From Phycisphaerae bacterium (GTDB lineage Bacteria; Planctomycetota; Phycisphaerae; UBA1845), in contig BQJS01000060.1 of assembly GCA_021604825.1 (NCBI GenBank), positions 1 through 23,502 of the forward strand: a DNA stretch of 23,502 nt, given 5' to 3'. The notes below the pieces were generated by a model. It did no database searches, was not told the DNA's origin, and saw only the letters and a list, made by a program, of their open reading frames with translations. The position numbers were made by a program, and so were the translations under genes. How positions within the stretch are numbered: position 1 is the stretch's first letter; each line of letters starts with the position of its first letter. Shown in pieces: positions 15,473 through 23,502 of this stretch.

Positions 15473-17533
15473 ATGTATTTCACTTCAAAGCAATCCAAGA
15501 TTCTGTGCATGACAGCAATTTTTGTAGGGGCAACCATGACTGCGACGCCGACTCTGGGAGAACCGCATCCGTTTTCAATACACGACATGCTGGCGATGGA
15601 ACGCCTCGGCGGAATCAACGTCTCGCCCGACGGTGAGCGCGTCGCCTTCACCCGGCGCGTCACCGATGTCGATGCGAACAAGTCGCACACCGACATCTGG
15701 CTCGTCAACGTCGATGGCAGCAACATGCGCCGGCTGACCTCGCACGAGTCGAGCAGCAGCAGCCCCAAATGGTCGTCCGATGGGACTACGATTTTCTTTC
15801 TCTCGTCTCGCAGCGAATCTTCTCAGGTTTGGCGAATCGCGGTCGATGGCGGAGAAGCCGTGCAAGTCACCGACGTCCCGCTCGACGTTTCCGGGTTCGT
15901 CCTCTCGCCCGACGCGACGCACCTCGCCGTCAGCATGGACGTCTTCCCCGACAGCGAATCGCCGGCTGACACCAAGAAACGCCTCGACGAAAAAGCCGAA
16001 CGCAAGTCCACCGGCATGATTTACGATCAATTGTTCATTCGCCACTGGGACCATTGGAAGGATGGCCGTCGCTCTCACGTCTTCGCCATTCCGGTGGCTG
16101 GCGGTGATCCGGTCGATGTGATGAAAGGGATGGACGCCGATAGCCCGTCGAAACCGTTCGGCGGTGACGAGGAAATCACCTTCACGCCCGACGGTAAATC
16201 AATCGTATTCTCAGCCCGCGACGTCGGCAGAGAAGAAGCATGGTCCACCAATTTCGACTTGTTCGTCTCGCCCATCGATGGATCGAGCAAGCCGAAATCG
16301 ATCACCAAAGAAAACCAGGCTTGGGACACGCTTCCCGTGTTCTCGCCCGACGGCAAGACACTCGCTTACCTCGCGATGGAGAAACCCGGTTACGAATCCG
16401 ACCGCTTTCGCATCGTCCTGATGGATTGGGCGTCGGGTAAGACATCCGTACTCACCGAAGAATGGGATCGGTCAGCCGGCGGAATCGTCTGGTCGCCCGA
16501 CGGTTCAACCATCTACACCACCGCCGCAAATCTCGGTCAGCGATCGCTCTTCAGCATCAACACCAAAACCGGACAAGTTGCCACGATCCTGCACGAAGGC
16601 AACGTTCGCAGCCCCGGTGTCGCGGGCGACAAGATAGTCTTCGGTATGGACCACTTGCGTTCACCGGTTGAACTGTACTGGGCGTCATCGGATGGCAATA
16701 GCTTGGTGCAGATCACCAACGTCAACGGAGAAAAACTCGCGGCGACGGCGATGGGCGAACCGGAGCAATTCACCTTCAAAGGTGCCAACGACGACACCGT
16801 CTACGCCTACGTCGTCAAGCCGGCAAACTTTGTAGAGGGCAAGAAATACCCCGTCGCATTCTTGATCCACGGCGGACCGCAGGGCTCATTCGGAAACGAC
16901 TTTCACTACCGTTGGAATCCGCAGGCCTATGCCGGGGCTGGGTATGCGGCTGTCATGGTCGACTTCCACGGTTCGACCGGTTATGGCCAGGCCTTCTGCG
17001 ATTCGATCAACCAGGACTGGGGTGGGAAACCGCTCGAAGATTTGCAGAAGGGGTTGGCGGCTGCCCTCGAACGCTACAAATGGATGGACGGCGATCGCGT
17101 ATCAGCGCTCGGCGCGTCGTATGGCGGTTTCATGATCAACTGGATCGCCGGCAATTGGCCCGACCGCTTCAAGTGCCTCGTCAACCATGACGGCAACCTC
17201 GACGAGCGCATGGCCTACTACGACACTGAGGAACTTTGGTTTCCAGAATGGGATCACGGCGGAAATCCGTGGGACAATCCCGAGAATTTCAGCAAGCACA
17301 ACCCGATCGATCACGTGAAGAATTGGAAGACACCGATGCTGGTCATCCACGGCGCGCTTGACTATCGCGTCGTCGATACCCAGGGAATGTCAACGTTCAC
17401 AGCATTGCAACGACGCGGCATTCCATCGCGCTTCCTCTACTTCCCGGACGAAAACCACTGGGTGCTCAAGCCGGCCAACAGCATCCTATGGCATGACACG
17501 GTGATCGAGTGGCTCGACAAATGGACCAAGTAG
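15473..17533 (+). CDS. exported S9-family serine peptidase (prolyl oligopeptidase / acylaminoacyl-peptidase type)
   Basis: The family cleaves short peptides or removes blocked N-terminal residues. The protein has 686 residues. A signal-like segment (residues 1 to about 30, SKILCMTAIFVGATMTATP) implies export to the periplasm. Residues about 35-400 form a propeller of TolB/PD40-type repeats: VSPDGERVAFTR, WSSDGTTIFFLSSR, FTPDGKSIVFSAR, FSPDGKTLAYLAM and WSPDGSTIYTTA. The C-terminal alpha/beta-hydrolase domain has the triad Ser549 (GASYGG), Asp630 (HGALDYRV) and His662 (DENHWV), plus FLIHGGPQGS as the oxyanion strand. The open frame extends 144 codons upstream antisense to the ABC ATPase, which is implausible; ATG 15473 has GGAGA upstream. 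Its stop codon sits within GTAGGGTGG, nine bases identical to the arm of the repeat at 9083. Confidence 0.93.
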   Translation: MYFTSKQSKILCMTAIFVGATMTATPTLGEPHPFSIHDMLAMERLGGINVSPDGERVAFTRRVTDVDANKSHTDIWLVNVDGSNMRRLTSHESSSSSPKWSSDGTTIFFLSSRSESSQVWRIAVDGGEAVQVTDVPLDVSGFVLSPDATHLAVSMDVFPDSESPADTKKRLDEKAERKSTGMIYDQLFIRHWDHWKDGRRSHVFAIPVAGGDPVDVMKGMDADSPSKPFGGDEEITFTPDGKSIVFSARDVGREEAWSTNFDLFVSPIDGSSKPKSITKENQAWDTLPVFSPDGKTLAYLAMEKPGYESDRFRIVLMDWASGKTSVLTEEWDRSAGGIVWSPDGSTIYTTAANLGQRSLFSINTKTGQVATILHEGNVRSPGVAGDKIVFGMDHLRSPVELYWASSDGNSLVQITNVNGEKLAATAMGEPEQFTFKGANDDTVYAYVVKPANFVEGKKYPVAFLIHGGPQGSFGNDFHYRWNPQAYAGAGYAAVMVDFHGSTGYGQAFCDSINQDWGGKPLEDLQKGLAAALERYKWMDGDRVSALGASYGGFMINWIAGNWPDRFKCLVNHDGNLDERMAYYDTEELWFPEWDHGGNPWDNPENFSKHNPIDHVKNWKTPMLVIHGALDYRVVDTQGMSTFTALQRRGIPSRFLYFPDENHWVLKPANSILWHDTVIEWLDKWTK

Positions 17534-17557
17534 GGTGGCGACTGTAATTTCCTCAAG

Positions 17558-17734
17558 GCGCCCCCTAATAGTCATTCCCGCGCAAGCGGGAATCCAGAAT
17601 CGAACGAGGGGACGTTATCCTTGGTTTAGTCATATGAATTCGCAATGCTTCTCTTGCACGGAAGTTAAGCCACAATACAAGAGGTGACGCATACCCCTGG
17701 ATTCCCGCTTTCGCGGGAATGACGGGCGGGGCGC
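17558..17734. mobile_element. MITE-like element with 27-base inverted repeats (dRS3-like ends)
   Basis: Left arm 17571-17597 begins GTCATTCCCGCG and ends GCGGGAATCCAG. Right arm 17697-17723 begins CTGGATTCCCGC and ends GCGGGAATGAC. They are reverse complements with one mismatch and flank 99 bases with no gene. Each arm is itself a small palindrome of the form ATTCCC-N8-GGGAAT, the pattern I know as the neisserial dRS3 repeat. Outside the arms GCGCCCC (17558-17564) and GGGGCGC (17728-17734) extend the symmetry imperfectly. Read as protein on the minus strand the arms give VIPAKAGIQ and SRLRGND, the familiar spurious peptides of this widespread repeat. It sits just downstream of the S9 gene and ends 8 bases before the yjbQ start. 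Confidence 0.85.
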
Positions 17735-17742
17735 TCTGCGAC

Positions 17743-18165
17743 ATGAACATTGACACGCAAACCATCGAGGTCAAAACCAAGGGCAACAGCGAGGTCATCA
17801 ATCTCTCGCCCGCCATCGATGCCTGCGTTCAGAAATCATCGATCAACGATGGCACGCTCACCGTCTTCGTCATCGGCTCAACAGCCGGCATCACCACCAC
17901 CGAGTTTGAACCCGGTCTGGCAAATCACGACCTCGCCGCCCTGTTTGAACGCATCGCGCCAGAACACGATCGGTACGTACACGAAGAAACCTGGCACGAC
18001 GACAACGGCCACTCCCACGTACGGGCGACACTACTCGGTCCGGGTATCACTGTCCCCCTCGTGGAGGGCCAACTCACTTTGGGTACTTGGCAGCAAATCA
18101 TCCTGATTGATTTCGACACCCGCCCGCGCGATCGAAAAATCGTCCTGCAATTCATGGGGCAGTAG
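17743..18165 (+). CDS. yjbQ: YjbQ family protein (UPF0047)
   Basis: This is a small cytosolic protein of 140 residues, whole-length for the family. Some members show weak thiamine-phosphate synthase activity, but the physiological role is unsettled. Diagnostic stretches are SSINDGTLTVFVIGSTAGIT, EFEPGLANHDLAAL, HDDNGHSHVRATLLGPGITV and LTLGTWQQIILIDFDTRPRDRK. The ATG at 17743 is used because it gives the usual opening (MNIDTQTIEVKTKG); the open frame goes back to 17719, but those codons are part of the right arm of the inverted-repeat element. No proper Shine-Dalgarno is visible apart from G-rich repeat sequence, so the gene's native leader may have been displaced by the element. Confidence 0.93.
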   Translation: MNIDTQTIEVKTKGNSEVINLSPAIDACVQKSSINDGTLTVFVIGSTAGITTTEFEPGLANHDLAALFERIAPEHDRYVHEETWHDDNGHSHVRATLLGPGITVPLVEGQLTLGTWQQIILIDFDTRPRDRKIVLQFMGQ

Positions 18166-18193
18166 GTTCGCGGTTTCGCCACCACGATATACC

Positions 18194-18223
18194 TTGCCCT
18201 GGACATGTTTTGTGTCCTAAAAT
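18194..18223 (+). promoter_or_regulatory. possible promoter for the sigma factor/kinase pair
   Basis: TTGCCC (18194-18199) and TAAAAT (18218-18223) are 18 bases apart, and the -10 matches five of six positions. Within the spacer GGACA and TGTCC form a short dyad (18201-18217). The site is 66 bases before the sigma factor ATG. Confidence 0.4.
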
Positions 18224-18288
18224 GGATAGTACCAACTCATCATGCGGGCGATCCATTTCAAGAAACCCGCCGTCGAAAGGTGCAGCGA

Positions 18289-18879
18289 ATGCCGGATCGC
18301 GAATCATCTGAAGCCTTGATGGAAGTCGTTTACGACGAATTGCGCGATGTCGCTGAGCGTTACTTTCGTCGTCAGCCGGCTGGCTTCACCATGCGCCCGA
18401 CCGAAATTGTCCACGAAGCGTGCATGCACCTGATGCAGCACGGCAACATTGAATGGACCAGCGCCAATCATTTTCGCGCGATCGCCATTCGCAAGATCTG
18501 GCAAATCATCGTCGACCATCTTAAAAAGCGGCAAGCCAAGAAACGCGGAGGTGCGGGCGTCGTGCAGCCGTCAAAATATTCAAGCGATCCCGGTAGTGAA
18601 TTGGCCTCCAAGGAACGTGGGTGGAAACGCATTCCGCTGGAACACGTTACCATCGAATGGCGCGATCGCGCGGTGGAGTTGATCGATCTTGCCGACCTGC
18701 TGTCAGCCCTGCGTGAAGAATCGAGTCGCCTCCACGATGTGGTCATGCTCCATTGGTTCGGAGGAATGACACACGCCGAAGTAGCCGAAGAATTAGACGT
18801 CAGCACGAGCACGGCTGAGAAAGATTTTCGATATGCCTTGGCGTGGTTAAACCAACGCCTGGAACAGACCAACGGGTAA
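18289..18879 (+). CDS. ECF-like sigma factor, planctomycete kinase-associated type
   Basis: This is an alternative sigma factor of 196 residues containing regions 2 and 4 only. Region 2 includes VVYDELRDVAERYFRRQ, MRPTEIVHEACMHLM and FRAIAIRKIWQIIVDHLKKR, the signature of the group often annotated TIGR02999 in planctomycetes. Region 4 is HDVVMLHWFGGMTHAEVAEE followed by LDVSTSTAEKDFRYALAWL. Start ATG 18289 has AAAGG 8 bases upstream; the frame begins earlier at 18205 but those 28 residues look random and overlap the promoter. The Ser/Thr kinase gene starts 36 bases later, and such pairs are typical. In this group a kinase is thought to control the sigma factor instead of an anti-sigma factor; no anti-sigma gene is seen here. 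Confidence 0.93.
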   Translation: MPDRESSEALMEVVYDELRDVAERYFRRQPAGFTMRPTEIVHEACMHLMQHGNIEWTSANHFRAIAIRKIWQIIVDHLKKRQAKKRGGAGVVQPSKYSSDPGSELASKERGWKRIPLEHVTIEWRDRAVELIDLADLLSALREESSRLHDVVMLHWFGGMTHAEVAEELDVSTSTAEKDFRYALAWLNQRLEQTNG

Positions 18880-18915
18880 TTTCAGAACAGAAATAATTGG
18901 AAGGCGCGGTTTGTA

Positions 18916-20226
18916 GTGGCCACCGATTTTCACGACAAGGTAAGTTCCATTCTCGACGCTGCCGCCCGTCGCCGCACGAGCGAGCGCGAGGCATTCGTCA
19001 CCAAGATGGCCGGCAGCAATCCCGCCCTTCTCAAGAGCGTTCGCAGCATGCTCCCCCATTACCTCAAGCTGCAAAACTTCGAGCCCGCCCGCCCGCGCGG
19101 TACGCAGTGGCTGCTGCCCGGCACCACGATGTTCAAGCGGATCGTCGGCGCAGCCACCGAAGATGTCGAATGGCAGCCACCGTTTTCGATCGCCCCCTAT
19201 AGCGTCACCGGCATTCTCGGTCGCGGCGGAATGGGTGTGGTTTACCTGGGAATTCAGGCCATCCACAGGAAGCGGGTGGCGATCAAGATTCTGCCGAGTC
19301 GAATGCTTTCGCGACAACATCGCAGGCGCTTTCAACAAGAGAAGGAATTGCTCCAGCGCCTGCATCATCAAGGGATTGTCAGTGTCATCGATAGCGGCAT
19401 TGTCAACATCAAAGATTCAAAACCGCACCTCGAATCACACGAACGCCCATACTTTGTAATGGAGTACGTGGACGGTCAACCGCTCAACAAGCACGCCAAC
19501 GCGCACGGCCTGACTTCGCTTGATCGCGTCATGGTGCTGCGGGCGATTTGCGACGCGGTCGAATACGCCCATCGACGCGGCGTGATCCACTGCGACTTGA
19601 AACCTGACAACATCCTCGTCGGCGAGTCCGGCCTGCCCAAAATTCTCGACTTCGGCATCGCCCGATTGCAGGATTCCGTCAACGTCGGCAAATCCGAGTC
19701 CAAGCAATTCGTCGGCACGTACGCCTACGCCAGTCCCGAGCAACTGCGCGGTGCAACCAGCACGCTGCGCCCAACGACCGACGTGTACTCGCTTGGCCTC
19801 GTTGCGCACGAACTGCTGACCGGTAGGCATCCACGGCGCCGATCAGGCAAACTGGTGGTTGACCTGCGCAGCATTCGGCTGGGCCAATCCGATGCCGCAC
19901 CGACGGCTGACGACCATGATTTTCAACGAGCACTGGTGGTCGTACTTGCCACCGCATTGCGGAAGACTCGGGGGCAACCCTATCGATCGGCTGGCGAGAT
20001 GGGCAACGACCTGCAGCAGATCCATGACATATTCTCAACTCGCCTCGGTGCCGCCAAGCAACCATGGTATGGGCAGTTGGTTTCATCCTTGACCACCCGC
20101 CTTCGGCCCCAACCCGTCCAAGCCACCGATCACACCCGGTTGCTATCTGCGATCTTCCGCAAACGAATCGGTCTGTCCGGAAATGAGTCCGATTTCGACG
20201 CCCGAGACGACCAAAAACGCGACTAG
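18916..20226 (+). CDS. Hanks-type serine/threonine protein kinase
   Basis: This kinase has 436 residues. The N-terminal ~90 residues are a helical, charged segment (ILDAAARRRTSEREAFVTKM) found before the kinase domain in planctomycete sigma-linked kinases. The kinase domain (about 95-380) has the glycine loop G102-R-G-G-M-G, Lys124 (VAIKIL), HCDLKPDN with catalytic Asp227, DFG at 245-247, YASPEQL and TTDVYSLGLVAHELLTGRHP. The residue before the catalytic Asp is Cys instead of the usual Arg (HRD), so activation may not depend on activation-loop phosphorylation. After the kinase domain only ~60 polar residues remain: no transmembrane helix, TPR or WD repeats. It is therefore predicted to be cytosolic. 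The start is GTG 18916, with GGAAGG 11 bases upstream. Confidence 0.92.
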   Translation: MATDFHDKVSSILDAAARRRTSEREAFVTKMAGSNPALLKSVRSMLPHYLKLQNFEPARPRGTQWLLPGTTMFKRIVGAATEDVEWQPPFSIAPYSVTGILGRGGMGVVYLGIQAIHRKRVAIKILPSRMLSRQHRRRFQQEKELLQRLHHQGIVSVIDSGIVNIKDSKPHLESHERPYFVMEYVDGQPLNKHANAHGLTSLDRVMVLRAICDAVEYAHRRGVIHCDLKPDNILVGESGLPKILDFGIARLQDSVNVGKSESKQFVGTYAYASPEQLRGATSTLRPTTDVYSLGLVAHELLTGRHPRRRSGKLVVDLRSIRLGQSDAAPTADDHDFQRALVVVLATALRKTRGQPYRSAGEMGNDLQQIHDIFSTRLGAAKQPWYGQLVSSLTTRLRPQPVQATDHTRLLSAIFRKRIGLSGNESDFDARDDQKRD

Positions 20227-20228
20227 AC

Positions 20229-20277
20229 TTGACCTCTCCCAGTTTTATTGTATATTCATTCATCCGGATGAAGGAAT
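20229..20277 (+). promoter_or_regulatory. strong promoter overlapped by a 24-base palindromic operator
   Basis: TTGACC (20229-20234) and TATATT (20251-20256) are 16 bases apart, three bases after the kinase stop codon. A near-perfect palindrome spans 20254-20277: ATTCATTCATCC and GGATGAAGGAAT, with a perfect core TTCATCCGGATGAA and one mismatched pair outside. It covers the end of the -10 and the expected transcription start, which is the classical place for an ArsR-family repressor. The ArsR-methyltransferase gene begins at 20314 and ahcY follows, so both would be controlled from here. Confidence 0.7.
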
Positions 20278-20313
20278 TATCCGATAGAACGGTTGGGAGA
20301 CTCTGCACGAACC

Positions 20314-21261
20314 ATGGTGACCGACGTCATATTCAAGTCCATGACCGATCCGATTCGGCGGCGAATTCTGCAAGTCCTTTTGCAGAATGAACTTGGCGTG
20401 TCGGAATTGGTGAATGTGCTTGAGGCTCCGCAATCCACGGTGTCGCGGCATCTCAAGACCCTGCGCGAGGCGGGACTGGTGGATGCCCGGCAAAGCGGCA
20501 CGTCGGCGACCTATTTCACCCTACGTAGCCAAAACGGTCCGGACCACGATTTGCGTGATCGGGTGTTGGATTGGAGCGCATCACAGGAATTGCCTACGAC
20601 GTTGAAGTCGCGATTGGATGCGGTGCTTCAAAGTCGCCAGACCGACAGCGACGCGTTCTTCTCGCAGGTAGCCCACCGCTGGGACGCCATGCGAAGTGAC
20701 TGCTTTGGGAATGCGTTTCATCTCGACGCCTTAACGGCACTGCTGCCGTCGGACTGGACCGTCGTCGATGTTGGATGTGGAACCGGGTACCTGCTCCCGT
20801 TGCTGGCACAGCGATTTGCGAAAGTTATCGCGGTTGATCCGGTTGATGAAATGCTCGACGTCTCGCGTGAGCGGTTAAGTGACGAGTCGGCAAAGCACGT
20901 CACCTATCGCAAAGGTTCGGCGACGGATCTGCACATTGACGATAACCAAGCCGACCTGTGTATCGCGTCGTTGGTGTTACACCACGAACCGTCGCCGCCC
21001 GATGCCCTAACGGAGTTTTGCCGAATCCTGAAATCCGGCGGTCGCGTTCTCATCATCGAACAGGATGCCCACTCGCTCACCGACTTTCATGAGATGATGC
21101 AGGATCGCTGGTGGGGTTTTGATCGAAACGAACTCTGCGCCCAATTGACAAGCGCCGGTTTTGAAAAATGCGAAGCGCACGATCTTCATTCGGTCGCGCC
21201 GGCAAAGGCATCGACGATCGATGCACCGGGCTTGTTTGCACTGACTGGACGTAAGCCGTGA
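20314..21261 (+). CDS. ArsR-family regulator fused to a SAM-dependent methyltransferase domain
   Basis: This is a 315-residue two-domain protein. Residues ~1-85 are an ArsR-type winged helix: FKSMTDPIRRRILQVLLQ, then LGVSELVNVLEAPQSTVSRH (the recognition helix), LKTLREAGLVDARQSG and YFTLRS. No cysteine metal-binding motif of metalloregulatory ArsR proteins is present. Residues ~115-315 are a class I methyltransferase fold: VVDVGCGTGYLLPLLAQ (motif I), VIAVDPVDEMLD (acidic residue for the SAM ribose), SLVLHHEPSP and LKSGGRVLIIEQD. ATG 20314 was chosen; a TTG at 20293 and a GTG at 20317 are alternatives. It lies 94 bases before ahcY. The best inference is a repressor whose methyltransferase-like domain senses SAH or SAM, comparable in role to SahR, the ArsR-family regulator of the methionine cycle in Proteobacteria. 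Real methyltransferase activity is not excluded. Confidence 0.88.
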   Translation: MVTDVIFKSMTDPIRRRILQVLLQNELGVSELVNVLEAPQSTVSRHLKTLREAGLVDARQSGTSATYFTLRSQNGPDHDLRDRVLDWSASQELPTTLKSRLDAVLQSRQTDSDAFFSQVAHRWDAMRSDCFGNAFHLDALTALLPSDWTVVDVGCGTGYLLPLLAQRFAKVIAVDPVDEMLDVSRERLSDESAKHVTYRKGSATDLHIDDNQADLCIASLVLHHEPSPPDALTEFCRILKSGGRVLIIEQDAHSLTDFHEMMQDRWWGFDRNELCAQLTSAGFEKCEAHDLHSVAPAKASTIDAPGLFALTGRKP

Positions 21262-21265
21262 ATTG

Positions 21266-21282
21266 CGGGGCACGATGCCTCG
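21266..21282 (+). other. short hairpin between the regulator gene and ahcY
   Basis: CGGGGCA (21266-21272) pairs with TGCCTCG (21276-21282), seven pairs with one G-U and a CGA loop, just after the regulator stop codon. An AT-rich stretch, not a T-run, follows, so it is not a standard terminator. The rest of the leader does not match the conserved core of the SAH riboswitch as I know it. Confidence 0.35.
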
Positions 21283-21355
21283 AACAATATAGAACATTAA
21301 ATTGATAGAAAACTGAACTGAAACGCTGGACTTTACAAAACTTCGGAGATCAAAC

Positions 21356-22774
<1,419 letters not shown>

Positions 22775-22792
22775 GAATCGGCAGTAAGGGTG

Positions 22793-22812
22793 CCCCGCCC
22801 TTCAGGGTGGGG
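22793..22812 (+). other. GC-rich hairpin after ahcY
   Basis: CCCCGCCCT (22793-22801) can pair with AGGGTGGGG (22804-22812), nine pairs with one G-U around only two bases, 19 bases past the ahcY stop. It could be a repeat remnant or a transcript-stabilising stem. It has no T-run. Confidence 0.3.
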
Positions 22813-22886
22813 GACTGAAAATCAAGAAACGGTTTCGGCACCAAGCAAGCTTACTCGGACCGCCCAAACCAAAAGCAAAAAAGAAG

Positions 22887-22921
22887 CGGGCGGGATGGCC
22901 AACACCATCTCGCCCGTTTTT
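22887..22921 (+). terminator. bidirectional intrinsic terminator between convergent genes
   Basis: CGGGCGGGATGG (22887-22898) pairs with CCATCTCGCCCG (22905-22916), twelve pairs with one G-U, around CCAACA. Five T follow on the plus strand, and an A-rich stretch precedes it (about 22867-22886), giving T-runs on the minus strand. It should end both ahcY and the convergent gene at 22987-23463. Confidence 0.88.
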
Positions 22922-22986
22922 GTGCCAGAATGTGTCAGCCAGACTGTGCCAGCAAGTCTGTCGGGCCGATGACCCCACCTACGAAA

Positions 22987-23463
22987 CTACAACGCCTCCC
23001 CGCATTCCGGGCATACAGTCGATTCGTTGCCTGTCAGATCGTAGCCGCATTTTTCGCAGAGCGGTGGAACGATGCCTGAATTCAAAATCGCCGATGCGAA
23101 CGATGAATGACCGCATTTCGGACAATCCACATGGGTGGGTGTCGCCCACTTGTATCCACAGATGCAACATTCGGGTATCTCGGCATTGGGACGTGTGTAC
23201 GTCGATCCGAATCGGGAAGCCAATCCGCCCAAGCCAAGTCCGACCACTGAGTAAAATAGGAGGTTGCCCAAGAAGAATAGAAACTTGGCGGCGACAGGAA
23301 TCTGCATCCCATTGTAGAATGCTTCAAAGTATCCGCACAACGATCCAAAAACCAACCCAGGCAAACTGAAAACCGTGCCAGGCATCAGATTCAGCACGGG
23401 CAGGCTGACAACCGCTCCGAATACCAACCCCAACACGAACCCGATCCGTAAGTAACGGTTCAT
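22987..23463 (-). CDS. membrane protein with two C-terminal zinc ribbons
   Basis: This 158-residue protein is of unknown function. The N-terminal half has three hydrophobic segments: IGFVLGLVFGAVVSLPVL, TVFSLPGLVFGSLCGYFEAF and FLFFLGNLLFYSVVGLGLGG. The C-terminal ~60 residues carry two treble-clef/zinc-ribbon units: CCICGYKW with CPKCGHSS, and CEKCGYDLTGNES with CPECGEAL. The C-x-x-C-G-Y-D-L-T-G-N form is frequent in planctomycete proteins, usually at a terminus next to membrane helices; its role is not established. ATG 23463 is chosen because GGAG lies about 9 bases upstream; an ATG at 23478 adds five residues but has no such site. The gene is convergent with ahcY. Confidence 0.8.
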   Translation of the reverse strand: MNRYLRIGFVLGLVFGAVVSLPVLNLMPGTVFSLPGLVFGSLCGYFEAFYNGMQIPVAAKFLFFLGNLLFYSVVGLGLGGLASRFGSTYTRPNAEIPECCICGYKWATPTHVDCPKCGHSSFASAILNSGIVPPLCEKCGYDLTGNESTVCPECGEAL

Positions 23464-23502
23464 GGAGTCTGTCTCCATGCTTTTGTCATTGATTCACTTT
23501 CA

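Noticed and set aside
17565..17816. Minus-strand frame of 83 residues containing VIPAKAGIQ and SRLRGND
   Set aside because: These peptides are the well-known spurious translation of the dRS3-like inverted repeats; the frame also runs antisense into yjbQ.
21262..21355. Possible SAH riboswitch upstream of ahcY
   Set aside because: The leader is only 94 bases and lacks the conserved purine-rich core and pseudoknot pattern of that class; only one short hairpin is seen.

Overview
The window looks like chromosomal DNA of a Planctomycetota bacterium, most likely from the Phycisphaerae or a related deep lineage. The clues are a secreted protein ending in repeats of the type D-x-D-G-D-V-D-L-x-D-Y-x-x-F-Q, an extracytoplasmic-function-like sigma factor of the planctomycete type paired with a Ser/Thr kinase, a C-x-x-C-G-Y-D-L-T-G-N zinc-ribbon membrane protein, and a FliA/WhiG-like sigma factor with no flagellar genes nearby. 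This placement is inference from protein style; there is no rRNA in the window.

Layout. Positions 1-9036 are almost entirely minus-strand: a partial ABC ATPase, truA, two opposed intrinsic terminators, a FliA/WhiG-type sigma factor, a ~520-base gene-free stretch, a dockerin-type secreted protein, then (plus strand) tRNA-Ile(GAT), a possible 24-residue membrane microprotein and tRNA-Ala(TGC), then minus-strand mgtE and a tight lipA-tmk-holB operon. A 21-base inverted repeat sits in the lipA leader. Positions 9326-12759 are plus-strand: a universal stress protein, then a sulfur-transfer group made of a ThiF/MoeB-type E1 enzyme, a JAMM protease and a cysteine synthase. Positions 12723-15231 are a minus-strand ABC ATPase plus multi-spanning permease whose 3' end overlaps cysK. 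From 15473 the plus strand carries a secreted S9 peptidase, a MITE-like inverted-repeat element, yjbQ, an ECF sigma/kinase pair, an ArsR-methyltransferase fusion and ahcY. A bidirectional terminator and a convergent zinc-ribbon membrane gene close the window.

How genes work together. The clearest functional units are: (i) ArsR-methyltransferase + ahcY, with a strong promoter overlapped by a near-perfect 24-base palindrome, which fits a circuit that senses S-adenosylhomocysteine; (ii) ThiF-JAMM-CysK, which matches protein-carrier-dependent cysteine synthesis, although no carrier gene is visible; (iii) the ECF sigma and kinase, 36 bases apart; (iv) lipA-tmk-holB, with overlapping or near-overlapping ends; (v) the ABC ATPase/permease exporter pair. 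Most of the window is housekeeping. The novel-looking material is in the small ORFs, the palindromes and the regulator fusion.
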